Shown here piece after piece: positions 1 through 10,057 of a stretch of 64,000 nt of DNA. The notes beneath the pieces are model-generated. The model did not search any database, was not told the DNA's origin, and worked only from the letters and a program-made list of their open reading frames with translations. Where the stretch lies: positions 5,084,001 to 5,148,000 of the forward strand of contig NZ_CP087168.1 in assembly GCF_024748615.1 (NCBI RefSeq), given 5' to 3'. Each line of letters begins with the position of its first letter. The first letter of the stretch is position 1. This stretch comes from Pseudomonas sp. B21-048. GTDB lineage: Bacteria; Pseudomonadota; Gammaproteobacteria; Pseudomonadales; Pseudomonadaceae. A program made the translations under genes and the position numbers.

Positions 1-425
1 AGATTGACGTTGAAACGGCCGTCGCAGAACGCGCCCTCGATTTCGCCCAGCGACGAAGTACCGCCCAATTCATCCAGTAGCTGACAGATCGGATCGCACA
101 GACGCCGGTAGCCGGTTTCGATGCGGTTCAGATCGCCTTCGCTGCGTGGCGGGGCATAAACCAGTGCGATGTTGATGGTCGATGCCGATTGCGGCACCGG
201 CTCACCGCCGGTTTCACGCAGCAGTACCGGCCAGCCGGCAGCAGCGGATATTTCGCATGCTGCTTCGAATTGTGGCAGGCGATTCAAGCGACGGGGCATG
301 ACCAATGCGCGGTCAGTGGGTTGCCAGAACAGCAGACCGAACTCCGACTCACCGGTGCACACATGGGCCAGCAGATTCTGTTCGGCGAGCAGGCCGGCTT
401 CGATGGTCAGGGGGGTTGGGGTCAT
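1..425 (-). CDS. Lipoate-protein ligase A-like protein (partial, N-terminal part)
   Basis: The gene is cut by the window edge; about 141 N-terminal residues are visible from an ATG at 423-425. The segment RETGGEPVPQSASTINIAL (near residues 77-95) resembles the glycine-rich motif of the biotin/lipoate ligase fold, but the usual RRxxGGG is changed to RETGGEP. The family transfers lipoate or octanoate to lipoyl domains of 2-oxoacid dehydrogenases and the glycine cleavage H protein. It lies downstream of trpC in the same direction, separated by a REP pair, so it probably has its own transcript. The altered motif makes the exact activity uncertain. Confidence 0.6.
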   Translation of the reverse strand, partial: MTPTPLTIEAGLLAEQNLLAHVCTGESEFGLLFWQPTDRALVMPRRLNRLPQFEAACEISAAAGWPVLLRETGGEPVPQSASTINIALVYAPPRSEGDLNRIETGYRRLCDPICQLLDELGGTSSLGEIEGAFCDGRFNVN

Positions 426-470
426 AAGGTAATCCGTAAGGCGATCAGTCTATGTTGCATTCCTTGCCGC

Positions 471-561
471 CTTCGCGAGCAGGCTCGCTCCTACATTTGA
501 TCCCGGCGGCCATATTTTGTGATCGGTACCGGGTCCTGTCGGAGCGAGCCTGCTCGCGAAG
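471..561. repeat. Inverted pair of REP palindromes
   Basis: Two 21-base arms (471-491 and 541-561) are perfect reverse complements around the core GCGAGCAGGCTCGC. They fill the space between trpC and the lipoate-ligase-like gene. This is the layout of pseudomonad REP doublets (REPINs), which are moved by RAYT transposases and can stabilise mRNA 3' ends or act as terminators. No RAYT gene is in the window. Confidence 0.85.
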
Positions 562-567
562 CGGTGT

Positions 568-1404
568 TCAGTCGAGCGAAGAACCGCTCACTGGAACACC
601 ACGCTCGGGAAAGAACAGACGCTGCAGTTCAGTACCCGGGCTTTCGGCGCGCATGAACGCTTCGCCGACCAGAAATGCATACACATCGCTGATTTCCATC
701 AGCTCGACATCGGCCCGGTTAAGAATGCCGCTTTCAGTAATCACCAGGCGATCACGCGGAATGCGCGGCAACAGGTCGAGGGTGGTTTCCAGATTGACGT
801 CGAAGGTGTGCAGGTTACGGTTGTTCACGCCAACCAGCGGCGTGTCGAGGGTTTTCAAGGCCCGCTCCAGTTCGTCACCGTCGTGAACTTCTACCAACAC
901 ATCGAGACCGACGCTTTTGGCCACCGCCGCCAACTCGGCCATCTTCACGTCGTCCAGTGCGGAGACGATCAACAGCACGCAGTCAGCGCCCAGTGCTCGG
1001 GCTTCGACGATCTGATAAGGATCGATCATGAAGTCCTTGCGGATCACCGGCAACTTGCACGCCGCCCGAGCCTGCTGCAGATACGCATCGGCGCCCTGAA
1101 AGAAATCGATGTCGGTGAGCACCGACAGGCAAGTCGCCCCGCCCTTTTCGTAACTTCTGGCGATGTCGGCAGGCATGAAGTTCTCGCGAATCACGCCTTT
1201 GCTCGGTGAAGCTTTCTTGATTTCAGCAATGACCGCGGGGTGTTTCGTCTTGGCCTGATCGATCAATGCCTTGGCAAAACCACGGGGTGTATCGGCCGCC
1301 TTGGCCAGGTTTTCCAGCTCCGCCAGACATACGCGAGCGCTACGCTCGGCGACTTCCTGAACTTTGCGGGCCAGAATTTTTTCCAGAACCGTCGGTACAC
1401 TCAT
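568..1404 (-). CDS. trpC: Indole-3-glycerol phosphate synthase
   Basis: At 278 residues it is a complete TrpC. The enzyme closes the indole ring, converting CdRP to indole-3-glycerol phosphate in tryptophan synthesis. Diagnostic stretches are the early [23 protein letters not shown] near the middle, [11 protein letters not shown], and the phosphate-binding ITESGI near the C-terminus. Its ATG overlaps the trpD stop by four bases (ATGA type), which implies translational coupling. Last gene of the trpGDC transcript. Pseudomonads keep it separate from TrpF, as here. Confidence 0.98.
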   Translation of the reverse strand: MSVPTVLEKILARKVQEVAERSARVCLAELENLAKAADTPRGFAKALIDQAKTKHPAVIAEIKKASPSKGVIRENFMPADIARSYEKGGATCLSVLTDIDFFQGADAYLQQARAACKLPVIRKDFMIDPYQIVEARALGADCVLLIVSALDDVKMAELAAVAKSVGLDVLVEVHDGDELERALKTLDTPLVGVNNRNLHTFDVNLETTLDLLPRIPRDRLVITESGILNRADVELMEISDVYAFLVGEAFMRAESPGTELQRLFFPERGVPVSGSSLD

Positions 1405-2450
1405 CCCTCATTCTCCACTTTGAATACCGCGGTAAATGCACCCAATTCCTCAAGTTTTTCTCGAGCGAGGCCTGTGTGCAGCGCATCGTGCGCCAGGGCA
1501 ACGCCTTCTTTCAAACTGCTGGCATGGTCGGCGGCGTACAGCGCGGCACCGGCATTGAGCATGATCATCTCCGCGGCTTTCTGACCGTTCTCGGTCTTGC
1601 GCTTGCCCAAGGCATCGTGAATCAGCTCAAGGGAGGCCGCCGGGCTGTCCACCGCTAGGCCGTGCAGGCTCTGACTCTTCATCCCCAAGTCTTCGGGTTC
1701 GACCCAATACTCGGTGATCTGGTCATTCTTCAATTCCGCCACGAAAGTCGGTGCCGCCAGACTGAACTCGTCCAGGCCATCCTTGGAGTGCACCACCAGC
1801 ACATGTTTGCTGCCCAGACGCTGCAAAACTTCGGCCAATGGCCGGCACAACGCCTGACTGAACACACCCACCACCTGATGTTTCACACCGGCCGGATTCG
1901 TAAGCGGGCCGAGCATGTTGAACAGCGTGCGCAGGCCCAACTCCCGGCGCGGACCGGCGGTGTGCTTCATGGCACTGTGGTGGGTCTGGGCAAACATGAA
2001 ACCGATACCGACGTTGTCGATGCAGCGCGCCACCTGGGCCGGGGTCAGGTTGAGGTAGATACCCGCCGCTTCCAGCAAGTCGGCGCTGCCGCTTTTGCCC
2101 GATACCGCACGGTTACCGTGCTTGGCCACGGTGCAACCGGCCGCCGCGACCACGAACGAGGACGCGGTGGACACGTTGAAAATGTTCGCCCCATCGCCGC
2201 CGGTGCCAGCCACATCGACCACGCCGTCAAGGGTGTTGAGTTCAACCTTGTCCGCCAACTCGCGCATCGCCGTCACGGCACCGACGATTTCGTCGATGCT
2301 TTCGCTCTTCATGCGCATGGCCATCATGAACGCGCCGATCTGCGCATCCGTGCATTGCCCGGTCATGATTTCGCGCATGACATCGCGCATCTCATCGGTA
2401 CTGAGGTCGAGGTGGCCGACGATACGGCTCAGGGCTGTCTTGATATCCAT
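1401..2450 (-). CDS. trpD: Anthranilate phosphoribosyltransferase
   Basis: A full-length 349-residue TrpD that joins anthranilate to PRPP. The PRPP-binding glycine motif [16 protein letters not shown] sits near residues 80-95, followed by the conserved [19 protein letters not shown] segment; the family fold (nucleoside phosphorylase class III) runs to the end. It is nine bases downstream of trpG and overlaps trpC by four, so trpG-trpD-trpC form one operon. It is not fused to TrpG, unlike in enterobacteria. Confidence 0.98.
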   Translation of the reverse strand: MDIKTALSRIVGHLDLSTDEMRDVMREIMTGQCTDAQIGAFMMAMRMKSESIDEIVGAVTAMRELADKVELNTLDGVVDVAGTGGDGANIFNVSTASSFVVAAAGCTVAKHGNRAVSGKSGSADLLEAAGIYLNLTPAQVARCIDNVGIGFMFAQTHHSAMKHTAGPRRELGLRTLFNMLGPLTNPAGVKHQVVGVFSQALCRPLAEVLQRLGSKHVLVVHSKDGLDEFSLAAPTFVAELKNDQITEYWVEPEDLGMKSQSLHGLAVDSPAASLELIHDALGKRKTENGQKAAEMIMLNAGAALYAADHASSLKEGVALAHDALHTGLAREKLEELGAFTAVFKVENEG

Positions 2451-2459
2451 GGAAAGTCC

Positions 2460-3053
2460 TTAGCGCGTGCCGCCGGTTTGTTTGAGAAAATTGGCGAACA
2501 GCTCGTGACCCTGTTCGGTGAGGATAGACTCAGGGTGAAATTGCACACCTTCAATGTTCAGTGTCTTGTGGCGCAAGCCCATGATCTCGTCGACCGAGCC
2601 GTCTTCGAGCTGGGTCCAGGCGGTCAGTTCCAGGCAATCGGGCAGAGTTTCGCGCTTGACGATCAGCGAGTGATAGCGGGTCACCGTCAGCGGGCGATTA
2701 AGACCTTCGAATACGCCCTTATCCTCGTGGAACACCGGGCTAGTCTTACCGTGCATGACTTGACGGGCCCGGACCACATCGCCCCCAAAGGCTTGGCCGA
2801 TGGACTGGTGGCCCAGGCAAACGCCGAGAATCGGCAGCTTGCCGGCGAAATGCTTGATCGCTTCGATGGAAATACCGGCTTCGGTTGGGGTGCAAGGACC
2901 GGGAGACACGACGATGCGCTCAGGGTTGAGGGCTTCGATTTCGGCAATGGTGAGTTCATCGTTGCGCACGACTTTAACCTCGGAGCCTAGCTCGCCAAGG
3001 TATTGCACAACGTTGTAAGTAAAAGAGTCGTAGTTATCGATCATCAGCAACAT
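2460..3053 (-). CDS. trpG: Anthranilate synthase component II, glutamine amidotransferase
   Basis: A 197-residue class I glutamine amidotransferase that supplies ammonia to TrpE. The catalytic nucleophile lies in [14 protein letters not shown] (about residue 79) and the His-Glu pair in [11 protein letters not shown]. The start [14 protein letters not shown] is typical of the family. In pseudomonads this subunit may also serve para-aminobenzoate synthesis. It heads the trpGDC operon and is preceded by a leader region with a Trp-containing peptide, so it is probably attenuation-controlled. Confidence 0.97.
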   Translation of the reverse strand: MLLMIDNYDSFTYNVVQYLGELGSEVKVVRNDELTIAEIEALNPERIVVSPGPCTPTEAGISIEAIKHFAGKLPILGVCLGHQSIGQAFGGDVVRARQVMHGKTSPVFHEDKGVFEGLNRPLTVTRYHSLIVKRETLPDCLELTAWTQLEDGSVDEIMGLRHKTLNIEGVQFHPESILTEQGHELFANFLKQTGGTR

Positions 3054-3218
3054 GGCGTTAAAAACCTCTTGAATTCACTGACTTTTAATACGGCCTTCGA
3101 ATGATTTACCCGCAGCGCGCTGCGCTTTGTCAGGTGCTGGAGTGGCGCCAGCAAAGCGGCTTTCATACAGGTAAAGAAGGCAAAACGGTACAGGTCCGGC
3201 CAGGCCGGCAGAAAAGAT
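3054..3218 (-). promoter_or_regulatory. trpGDC leader / attenuator region
   Basis: This 165-base region lies between the Trp-rich leader peptide stop and trpG. Read on the minus strand, the stop codon is followed at once by CCGG-rich self-complementary sequence (around 3196-3208) and a short T-run after CCG near 3185. The leader's GGCGCGCC lies just before, offering a competing partner. I cannot resolve the exact terminator and antiterminator by eye. Attenuation of trpE and trpGDC has been described for P. putida. Confidence 0.55.
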
Positions 3219-3305
3219 TCAGGCGCGCCAACGCCAACGGGCGTGTGCCTTGATGACTTGATCCAGGAGTTTGCTGACGATCAACACGGGGAAGGTCTCA
3301 TTCAT
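3219..3305 (-). CDS. trpG leader peptide
   Basis: A 28-residue open frame starting with ATG and ending in KAHARWRWRA then TGA, with two near-adjacent Trp codons just before the stop. Its last 15 residues closely match the C-terminus of Gph immediately upstream of trpE ([10 protein letters not shown]), so the same leader design precedes both anthranilate synthase genes. Ribosome stalling at the Trp codons when Trp-tRNA is scarce would favour antitermination. The upstream ribosome site is weak (GAGA), so the exact start is less sure than the Trp-rich end. Confidence 0.7.
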   Translation of the reverse strand: MNETFPVLIVSKLLDQVIKAHARWRWRA

Positions 3306-3412
3306 ACGTCTCGGCACAGTAACGTAGCTGGGCAGAGCGTGCAATATGGCCGGAGCGACAGCTGGCGAAACAATCGAGGGGGTCGCGACAGATGGCAAAA
3401 GGCCAAAAGTTT

Positions 3413-3440
3413 TTGGTACTGTCGTTTCGTTCGCTACAAC
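3413..3440 (+). promoter_or_regulatory. Possible estA promoter
   Basis: TTGGTA and TACAAC are separated by 16 bases and end 22 bases before the estA ATG. Each hexamer matches the sigma-70 consensus at four of six positions. It points away from the trpG leader, so the two transcripts diverge from this interval. Sequence match only. Confidence 0.3.
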
Positions 3441-3462
3441 AATAAATAAAACGGACTTGCTC

Positions 3463-5369
3463 ATGATCAAACAGACGTTATTTGTACCACTCGCTGGATG
3501 CCTGCTCGCTGCTGCCTGCGCTCAGGCGATCGCCGCGCCCAACCCTTATTCGAATTTCGTCGTCTTCGGCGACAGCCTCAACGATGCCGGGCAGTTTACC
3601 GACACGGGCGGCCCTGCCGGTGCGACCCAGCGTTTTACCAACCGGACCGGGCCGGTCTACCTGGATGGCAGTGGTGAATTACGCTCGCTGAACGCCACGC
3701 AACTGTTGGGTGGACGTCTCGGATTCTCACCTGACCAGACCGCCGCCTCGACTTCGGCTGTGCGCGCGAATGAAGGACTGGCAGATGGCAACAACTGGGC
3801 CGTCGGCGGTTACCGCACCGACCAGATTCTGGACTCGATCACCACCGAATCCGCCACGGGCGAACGCACTCGGGCAGGTTATTTGCCGGCGAACAACTTC
3901 CGCGCCGATCCGAATGCGCTGTATTACATTTCCGGGGGCGGCAACGACTTCCTTCAGGGCCGCGTGCTCAGTACCACCCAGGCCAACGCCGCGGCGAATC
4001 AACTGGCCGACAGCGTACAGACCCTGCAAACCGCCGGCGCCAAATACATCGTGGTCTGGCTGTTGCCCGACCTGGGACTGACGCCGCCGTCAATGGCACC
4101 TCACTACAGCCATCGATCTCACAGCTGAGCACCGAATTCAACCAGCGGTTGGTCATACGCCTCGCGGGAATCAATGCCGAAATCATTCCGCTGAACATTC
4201 CATTGCTGCTGCGGGAAACCTTCGCCGACCCGGCGCGCTTTGGCCTCGCCACCGGTCAGAACCTGACGGCGACCTGTTTCAGCGGCAACGGTTGTACGGA
4301 AAACGCTACGTACGGCATCAACAGCGCCACTCCGGACCCGAGCAAGCTGATCTACAACGACTCGGTTCACCCCACTGAAACCGGGCAAAAGCTGATAGCC
4401 GATTACGCCTATTCCTTGCTGGCGGCACCGTGGGAACTGACGCTGCTGCCGGAAATGGCCCACGCCACTTTGCGCGCCCACCAGGACGAACTGCGCAGCC
4501 AGTGGCAATCCGACTGGGAGAACTGGCAGGCCGTCGGCCAATGGCGCGCGATCGTCGCCGGCGGTGGTCAGCATCTGGACGTCGATAGCCAAAGCAGTGG
4601 CGCCAGCGCCGACGGCAGCGGCTACAACCTGAATATCGGCGGCAGCTATCGCCTCAATGAAGCCTGGCGCGTCGGTGTGGCTGCAGGCTTCTATCGTCAG
4701 AACCTGGACGCCGGTAGTAACGATTCGGACTACAAACTCAATAGCTATCTGGCGACCGCTTTCGCCCAGTTCCAGCAGAATCGCTGGTGGGCCGATGCCG
4801 CGTTGACCGGTGGCAAACTGGATTACGACAATCTCGAACGCAAATTCGACCTGGGTGTCAGCGAAGGCGCGGAAAAGGGTGATACCGATGGCCATCTCTG
4901 GGCCTTCAGCACTCGCCTTGGCTATGACATTGCCCAACCGGGCAGCGTATGGCACCTGTCACCGTTCATCAGCGCCGATTACGCCAAAGTGGAAGTCGAC
5001 GGCTACTCGGAAAACAGCAATCGTGCCACGGCGCTGACCTTTGATGATCAGACCCGAGACTCGAAACGCCTGGGTGTCGGTTTGCAAGGCAAATACAACT
5101 TCACCCGTCAGACCCAAGTGTTTGGCGAATATGCCTACGAGCGTGAATACGAAGATGACGTTCAGAAGGTAAACATCGCCCTCAACAGCCTGCCGGCGAA
5201 TGACTTTACGCTGGAAGGTTATACGCCGCAGAGTCACTTGAACCGTGTGAGCCTGGGAGTCAGCCATAAGTTGACCGCCGACCTGGCGTTGCGTGGTGGT
5301 TACACGTTCCGCAAGGATGATGACTTTACCCAGCAGGGCATCAACGTTGGGGTGACGCTGGATTTCTAA
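3463..5369 (+). pseudogene. estA: GDSL autotransporter esterase EstA, interrupted by a one-base frameshift
   Basis: Intact, this would be a roughly 635-residue outer-membrane esterase (type V secretion), close to the 646 residues of P. aeruginosa EstA. The first frame (3463-4128) has a signal peptide, the nucleophile block FGDSLNDAG and the block SGGGNDF. The second frame (in phase from about 4086) has the catalytic DSVHPT block and a beta-barrel ending in phenylalanine (NVGVTLDF). At 4081-4089 the sequence ACGCCGCCG lacks one base: adding it restores [18 protein letters not shown] and joins the two frames without loss. Both halves are otherwise well conserved, so a very recent mutation or a sequencing error in the GC run are both possible. 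As written, translation stops before the barrel, so no surface enzyme would be made. Confidence 0.9.
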
Positions 5370-5394
5370 ACCAGCAAACAGCAGGCACAAAAAT

Positions 5395-5424
5395 GCGACG
5401 CCCTTGCAGGTGTCGCGTTTTTTT
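5395..5424 (+). terminator. Rho-independent terminator after estA
   Basis: Stem GCGACGCC / GGTGTCGC (one G-T pair) with a six-base loop is followed by a run of seven T. It starts 26 bases after the estA stop codon. Confidence 0.85.
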
Positions 5425-5438
5425 ATGGTGGAGGTCCA

Positions 5439-5528
5439 TGTGGGAGCGAGCCTGCTCGCGATAGCGATGGGTCAGGCAACATCAATATTAGCTGTGCAGG
5501 CCCCATCGCGAGCAGGCTCGCTCCCACA
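5439..5528. repeat. Inverted pair of REP palindromes
   Basis: Arms 5439-5462 and 5505-5528 are perfect 24-base reverse complements containing GCGAGCAGGCTCGC. They sit between the convergent ends of estA and trpE. Same family as the doublet beside trpC, with a different spacer. Confidence 0.85.
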
Positions 5529-5542
5529 GGTATTGCGTGAAC

Positions 5543-7024
5543 TCAGGTGTCAGGCGTCTGCTCGGCGAGGGCCACCGCGCGGAACATGGCGCGGCGCTTG
5601 TTCAGGGTTTCTTCCCATTCCAGCGCCGGCACCGAGTCGGCGACGATACCGCCACCCGCCTGTACGTGCAGTTCGCCGTTCTTGATCACGGCGGTACGGA
5701 TCGCAATCGCGGTGTCCATGTTGCCGTTCCAGGCGAAGTAACCGACCGCGCCGCCGTAGACGCCACGCTTGACCGGTTCCAGCTCGTCGATGATTTCCAT
5801 CGCGCGAATCTTCGGCGCGCCCGACAAGGTGCCCGCCGGCAGAATCGCGCGCAGTGCATCCATCGCCGTCAGCCCGGCCTTCAATTGGCCGGTAACGTTG
5901 GACACGATGTGCATCACGTTGGAGTAACGCTCGATGACCATCTTCTCGGTGAGTTTCACCGAACCGATTTCCGAAACGCGACCGGTGTCGTTGCGGCCCA
6001 GATCGATCAGCATCAAGTGCTCGGCGATTTCCTTGTCGTCCGACAGCAGGTCTTTCTCCAGCGCCAGATCAGCCTCTTCGTTGGCGCCTCGCGGACGGGT
6101 GCCGGCAATCGGGCGTACGGTGATCAGGTTGTCTTCGACCCGTACCAGTACTTCCGGCGAACTGCCGACGACATGGAAGTCGCCAAAGTTGAAGAAGTAC
6201 ATGTAAGGCGTCGGATTGAAGCAGCGCAGCGCCCGATACAGGTCGATAGGCGCAGCCTTGAAGTCGATCGACATGCGCTGGGACGGCACAACCTGCATAC
6301 AGTCACCGGCCAGGATGTATTCCTTGATGGTGTCGACGGCTTTTTCGTAATCGTTCTGGGTGAAGCTCGAACGGAACACCGGATCAACCGATTGTTGTTT
6401 GCTGAAGTCCAGGCCACGGCGCGGAGTGATCGGCTGACGGAGTTGTTCCAGCAGCGTTTGCAGACGCGCCTGACCTTGCTCGAAGGCATCTTCCTGCGCC
6501 GGATCGGCCAGGACGATCGCGTGCATTTTGTCGGCAAGGTTGTCGAACACCACCACCGCATCGGACACCATCAGCAGAATGTCCGGTACGCCCAGCGGAT
6601 CCGGGTTCGGGCATTTGCCCAGACGCTTCTCCACATAGCGCACGCAGTCATAACCAAAGTAGCCCACCAGACCGCCATTGAAGCGCGGCAGACCGGCGAT
6701 GGTCGGCACGTTGTAGCGTGCCTTGAAGGCTTCGACAAAGACCAGCGGATCTTCAACGTCGTGGCTTTCGATCTCTACGCCGTCGTGGGTCACGCTGACG
6801 TGGTGATCGTGAACCCGCAGCACGGTGCGGCATGGCAGGCCGATGATCGAATAACGGCCCCACTTCTCACCGCCCTGCACCGACTCCAGCAGGTAGGAGT
6901 TGGGCTCATCGGCCAGTTTCAGGTAGATCGACAGCGGCGTGTCGAAGTCGGCCAGGGTTTCGCAGGCAAGCGGGATGCGGTTGTAGCCGGCAGCGGCCAA
7001 ACGCAGGAATTCTTCGCGGATCAT
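5543..7024 (-). CDS. trpE: Anthranilate synthase component I
   Basis: A complete 493-residue chorismate-utilising enzyme that makes anthranilate from chorismate with TrpG-derived ammonia. The N-terminal domain contains the Trp feedback-site type sequence [18 protein letters not shown]. The C-terminal catalytic domain has [16 protein letters not shown] and the AGTLSGAPK motif. It is encoded apart from trpG, with estA between them, and follows gph in the same direction. The 70-base gap to gph plus the end of gph form its leader. Confidence 0.98.
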   Translation of the reverse strand: MIREEFLRLAAAGYNRIPLACETLADFDTPLSIYLKLADEPNSYLLESVQGGEKWGRYSIIGLPCRTVLRVHDHHVSVTHDGVEIESHDVEDPLVFVEAFKARYNVPTIAGLPRFNGGLVGYFGYDCVRYVEKRLGKCPNPDPLGVPDILLMVSDAVVVFDNLADKMHAIVLADPAQEDAFEQGQARLQTLLEQLRQPITPRRGLDFSKQQSVDPVFRSSFTQNDYEKAVDTIKEYILAGDCMQVVPSQRMSIDFKAAPIDLYRALRCFNPTPYMYFFNFGDFHVVGSSPEVLVRVEDNLITVRPIAGTRPRGANEEADLALEKDLLSDDKEIAEHLMLIDLGRNDTGRVSEIGSVKLTEKMVIERYSNVMHIVSNVTGQLKAGLTAMDALRAILPAGTLSGAPKIRAMEIIDELEPVKRGVYGGAVGYFAWNGNMDTAIAIRTAVIKNGELHVQAGGGIVADSVPALEWEETLNKRRAMFRAVALAEQTPDT

Positions 7025-7139
7025 GAGGTGCCTCGTGGCTTGAGGGTCTAACGGTCAGGTGTGCAAACGCGCCGGTACGCCGGCCAGGAACAAGTCAGGC
7101 GCGCCAACGCCAGCGGGCCAGGGCCTTGATGACTTTCAT
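7025..7139 (-). promoter_or_regulatory. trpE leader with Trp-rich peptide embedded in the end of gph
   Basis: An in-frame ATG 14 codons before the gph stop gives [14 protein letters not shown], nearly the same ending as the separate trpG leader peptide. Downstream, before the trpE start, the minus strand carries the hairpin GCCGG-CGTA-CCGGC and then GCGTTTG. GGCGCGCC at the peptide end can pair with GGCGCG of that hairpin, giving two exclusive folds. This suggests that translation of the 3' end of gph, or of a peptide started inside it, controls trpE by attenuation. Confidence 0.55.
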
Positions 7140-7913
7140 CCAGAGTTTGCGAGTGACCACCACGATGGCGTTTCCAGGAGGGGATTGAACAGCGTCGGGC
7201 AACGTTATCTCAGCGGCCGGATCCAGGCAACCGGGAATTAGCTTGCGCAGATCATCGATCACCAGCGCCGGCGATTCTTCAGCAATCGGCCGACCGTGGT
7301 TATAGCCGTAACTGAGGGCCACGCATTTGACCCCCGCCGCTTTCGCCGCCAGCACATCGCTGCGCGAGTCGCCGACGAACAACGACTGCGATGCCGGGAT
7401 GTTGGCCATTTTCATCACGAAAAACAGCGCGGCCGGGTCAGGCTTCTTATTTGGCAGGGTGTCGCCACCGATGATCCATTTGAAGTAACGGCCGATCTTC
7501 ATCTGATCCAGCAGCGGCGCGACGAAGCGCTCCGGCTTGTTGGTGATCAGCGCCATTTCGACGCCTTGCTTATTCAGCCACTTGAGGGTGTCACGCACGC
7601 CGGGGTAAACCACCGTCAGCGCGTGACCGTCCTCATAAAAACCGTTGAACAATTCCAGGGCATGCTCAGCCTCGACCTCATCGACACCCTCGGCGTCGAT
7701 GTGGTTGGCCAAGGCCCGGCGCACCAGCATGTGCACGCCGTTGCCAACCCACTCTCGCACCGGTTCGATACCGGCAGGTTGACGCCCGAGTTTGAGCAGC
7801 ATGTTATCCACAGCCGCCGCGAGGTCGGGGACCGAGTCGACCAGCGTGCCATCCAGATCGAACATCACCAGCCGCGGCAGACGCCCGGGGAACAGCTGCT
7901 CAAAACCACTCAT
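7095..7913 (-). CDS. gph: Phosphoglycolate phosphatase, HAD family
   Basis: At 272 residues it has the HAD motif [16 protein letters not shown] near residues 17-31, motif II ALITNKP, and motif [18 protein letters not shown]. It removes phosphate from 2-phosphoglycolate formed during repair of oxidised DNA ends. Its start overlaps rpe by four bases. The C-terminal extension ending in ARWRWRA lies beyond the HAD fold and doubles as the Trp-rich leader of trpE, which probably explains why it is kept. Confidence 0.95.
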   Translation of the reverse strand: MSGFEQLFPGRLPRLVMFDLDGTLVDSVPDLAAAVDNMLLKLGRQPAGIEPVREWVGNGVHMLVRRALANHIDAEGVDEVEAEHALELFNGFYEDGHALTVVYPGVRDTLKWLNKQGVEMALITNKPERFVAPLLDQMKIGRYFKWIIGGDTLPNKKPDPAALFFVMKMANIPASQSLFVGDSRSDVLAAKAAGVKCVALSYGYNHGRPIAEESPALVIDDLRKLIPGCLDPAAEITLPDAVQSPPGNAIVVVTRKLWMKVIKALARWRWRA

Positions 7914-8584
7914 GGGCGAGCCAGCGCCAGTTCGGAGCGCATTTTTTTAATCACTTCCTGGTAATTCGGCGCATTGAAGATCGCCGACCCGGCCACGAAG
8001 GTGTCTGCGCCAGCCGCAGCGATTTCGCGAATATTGTTCACGTTCACCCCACCGTCGATTTCCAGGCGAATGTCACGACCGGAAGCATCGATCAGTGCCC
8101 GCGCTTCACGCAGCTTGTCGAGAGTTCCGGGAATGAACTTCTGCCCGCCAAAGCCTGGGTTGACGCTCATCAGCAGGATCATGTCGACCTTGTCCATCAC
8201 GTACTTGAGCACGTCCAGCGGGGTCGCCGGGTTGAACACCAGGCCCGCCTTGCAGCCGCCTTCGCGGATCAGTTGCAGGGAACGGTCGACGTGCTGCGTG
8301 GCTTCCGGGTGGAAGGTAATGTAGGTCGCACCGGCTTCGATGAAGTCACCGACGATGCGGTCCACCGGGCTGACCATCAGGTGCGCGTCGATCGGCGCGG
8401 TCACGCCATACTTGCGCAGCGCGGAGCAGACCATCGGGCCGATGGTCAGGTTTGGCACGTAGTGGTTGTCCATGACATCGAAGTGCACGAAGTCGGCACC
8501 GGCGGCCAGGACGTTGTCCACTTCCTCGCCCAGGCGGGCGAAGTCAGCGGAGAGAATCGACGGAGCAATGACGAAGGGCTGCAT
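7910..8584 (-). CDS. rpe: Ribulose-phosphate 3-epimerase
   Basis: A 224-residue TIM-barrel enzyme interconverting ribulose-5-phosphate and xylulose-5-phosphate. Seen are [14 protein letters not shown] at the N-terminus, [16 protein letters not shown] with a catalytic Asp and metal His, [15 protein letters not shown] and EIDGGVN. The start at 8584 (MQPFVIAPS) is chosen because homologues begin there; a longer in-frame extension to 8836 looks non-coding. It is translationally coupled to gph. Confidence 0.97.
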   Translation of the reverse strand: MQPFVIAPSILSADFARLGEEVDNVLAAGADFVHFDVMDNHYVPNLTIGPMVCSALRKYGVTAPIDAHLMVSPVDRIVGDFIEAGATYITFHPEATQHVDRSLQLIREGGCKAGLVFNPATPLDVLKYVMDKVDMILLMSVNPGFGGQKFIPGTLDKLREARALIDASGRDIRLEIDGGVNVNNIREIAAAGADTFVAGSAIFNAPNYQEVIKKMRSELALARP

Positions 8585-8670
8585 GACGCACCTTTTTTGA
8601 GCAGAATCACGATGGCGCGCATTGTATACCTCATGCTTTGACGCGCGCACCGTGCTGCGATGATTGGGCT

Positions 8671-9819
8671 CTAATAGGCCGTTCGATAGATCTTCTCGAT
8701 ATCGGTAGCGCTCAACTTGCGCGGATTGTTGCGCATCAAGCGCTCGATGCCAGCGGCTTCCACGGCCATGGCCGGAATCGCATCCTCGGGCACCCCGAAA
8801 CTGCGCAGGCCCAGCGGGATTTCCACGGCGGCGCACAGCTCAGTCATCGCCTCAACGGCTTTTTCCGCCGCTTCATTGGCGCTCAGATGAGCAGTCTTCA
8901 CCCCCATGGCCTCGGCAATATCCTGCATGCGTTCCACGCAAGCCATCTTGTTCCAGGTCATGACATACGGCAGCAACAAGGCATTACTGACGCCATGGGC
9001 AATGTTGAAACGCCCGCCCAGCGGATACGCCAACGCATGCACCGCGCCGACCCCGGCATTGCCGAATGCCATGCCGGCCATGAGACTGGCGGTGGCCATG
9101 TCTTCGCGGGCTTGCAGATGGGAGGGATTGGCGTAGGCCTTGGGCAGCGCCTTGGTAATCAACTTGATCGCGCCAATGGCCAGGGCGTCGGTGATTGGCG
9201 AGGCATTGAGCGACAGGTAGGACTCGATGGCGTGCACCAGCGCATCGACGCCGCTGGCAGCGGTGACACTGCGCGGGCAAGTCAGGGTCATTTGCGGGCT
9301 GACCAGCGCCACGTCCGGCAACAGGTAATCGCTGATAATGCCTTTCTTCAGCTGCGCGACCTTGTCGGAGAGGATGGCCACGTTGGTCACTTCCGACCCC
9401 GTGCCGGCAGTGGTCGGGATGGCAATCAGCGGCGGGCCTTTGCGCGGCACCTGATCGACGCCGAACAAGTCCTCCAGGGCGCCGTGGTAACCGGCATAGG
9501 CTGCAACACTCTTGGCGATGTCGATGGCACTGCCGCCACCGAGGCCGATCAGTCCGTCATGCCCGCCTTCACGGTAAACCCGCATGCAATCTTCGACGAT
9601 GGCGATTTCCGGGTCCGGCAACACCCGGTCGAAAATTTCGTAACTGCGCTCGCCCAACTGCGCCAGCGCCAGCTCTACCGTGCCGGACTTGACCAGCGCG
9701 GCGTCGGTGACGATCAGCGGGTTGTCGATGTCCAGGCGTGTGAGTTCAGCCGCCAGTTGCTCGATGGCCCCGGCGCCGGTGATCAGTTTGTGAGCGATTT
9801 TGAAAGAGGAAAGACTCAT
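8671..9819 (-). CDS. Iron-containing alcohol dehydrogenase
   Basis: A complete 382-residue group III dehydrogenase. The nucleotide-binding [13 protein letters not shown] is near residues 93-105, PTTAGTGSE near 138-146, and the iron ligands fall in [12 protein letters not shown] (Asp and His), [19 protein letters not shown] (two His). Such enzymes oxidise primary or other alcohols, or lactaldehyde, with NAD(P), but the substrate cannot be read from the sequence. It stands alone, with a gap of 86 bases to rpe and a palindromic repeat upstream. Confidence 0.9.
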   Translation of the reverse strand: MSLSSFKIAHKLITGAGAIEQLAAELTRLDIDNPLIVTDAALVKSGTVELALAQLGERSYEIFDRVLPDPEIAIVEDCMRVYREGGHDGLIGLGGGSAIDIAKSVAAYAGYHGALEDLFGVDQVPRKGPPLIAIPTTAGTGSEVTNVAILSDKVAQLKKGIISDYLLPDVALVSPQMTLTCPRSVTAASGVDALVHAIESYLSLNASPITDALAIGAIKLITKALPKAYANPSHLQAREDMATASLMAGMAFGNAGVGAVHALAYPLGGRFNIAHGVSNALLLPYVMTWNKMACVERMQDIAEAMGVKTAHLSANEAAEKAVEAMTELCAAVEIPLGLRSFGVPEDAIPAMAVEAAGIERLMRNNPRKLSATDIEKIYRTAY

Positions 9820-9919
9820 GTGCGCAACCTCTTATAGATAGGGGAGCTGGGCACAAGAGTAGCTGGGGATTGGGGTTTGTCTGTTATTCAGATCATAAAT
9901 GACCGAAGACTCCCTGACC

Positions 9920-10031
9920 GATCGTTCCCACGCTCTGCGTGGGAATGCCTCAAGGGACGCTCCGCGTTCCAGCTTTAGAAGGGACGCAGAGCGTCCCGGG
10001 CTGCATTCCCACGCGGAGCGTGGGAACGATC
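9920..10031. repeat. Nested palindromic repeat with GTTCCCACGC arms
   Basis: Hairpin CGTTCCCACGC-TCT-GCGTGGGAATG (9923-9947) is mirrored at 10004-10028 as CATTCCCACGC-GGA-GCGTGGGAACG, with GGGACGC arms between them. The whole element is close to a large palindrome between the dehydrogenase promoter side and the end of the ABC operon. A single copy of the same hairpin is at 12210-12234. Confidence 0.8.
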
Positions 10032-10057
10032 ATTCACAGGTTGATCGGGGCGCTGCT

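Noticed and set aside
1662..2990. A 442-codon plus-strand open frame opposite trpD and trpG
   Set aside because: It is the mirror of two certain genes; GC-rich codon bias leaves the antisense frame open. It has no ribosome site or family signature.
5537..7051. A 504-codon plus-strand open frame opposite trpE
   Set aside because: Antisense shadow of trpE, His/Gln/Val-rich as such shadows are.
7910..8836. N-terminal extension of rpe to 308 residues
   Set aside because: The extra 84 residues are Arg/Gly-rich and unlike Rpe; homologues start at MQPFVIAPS.
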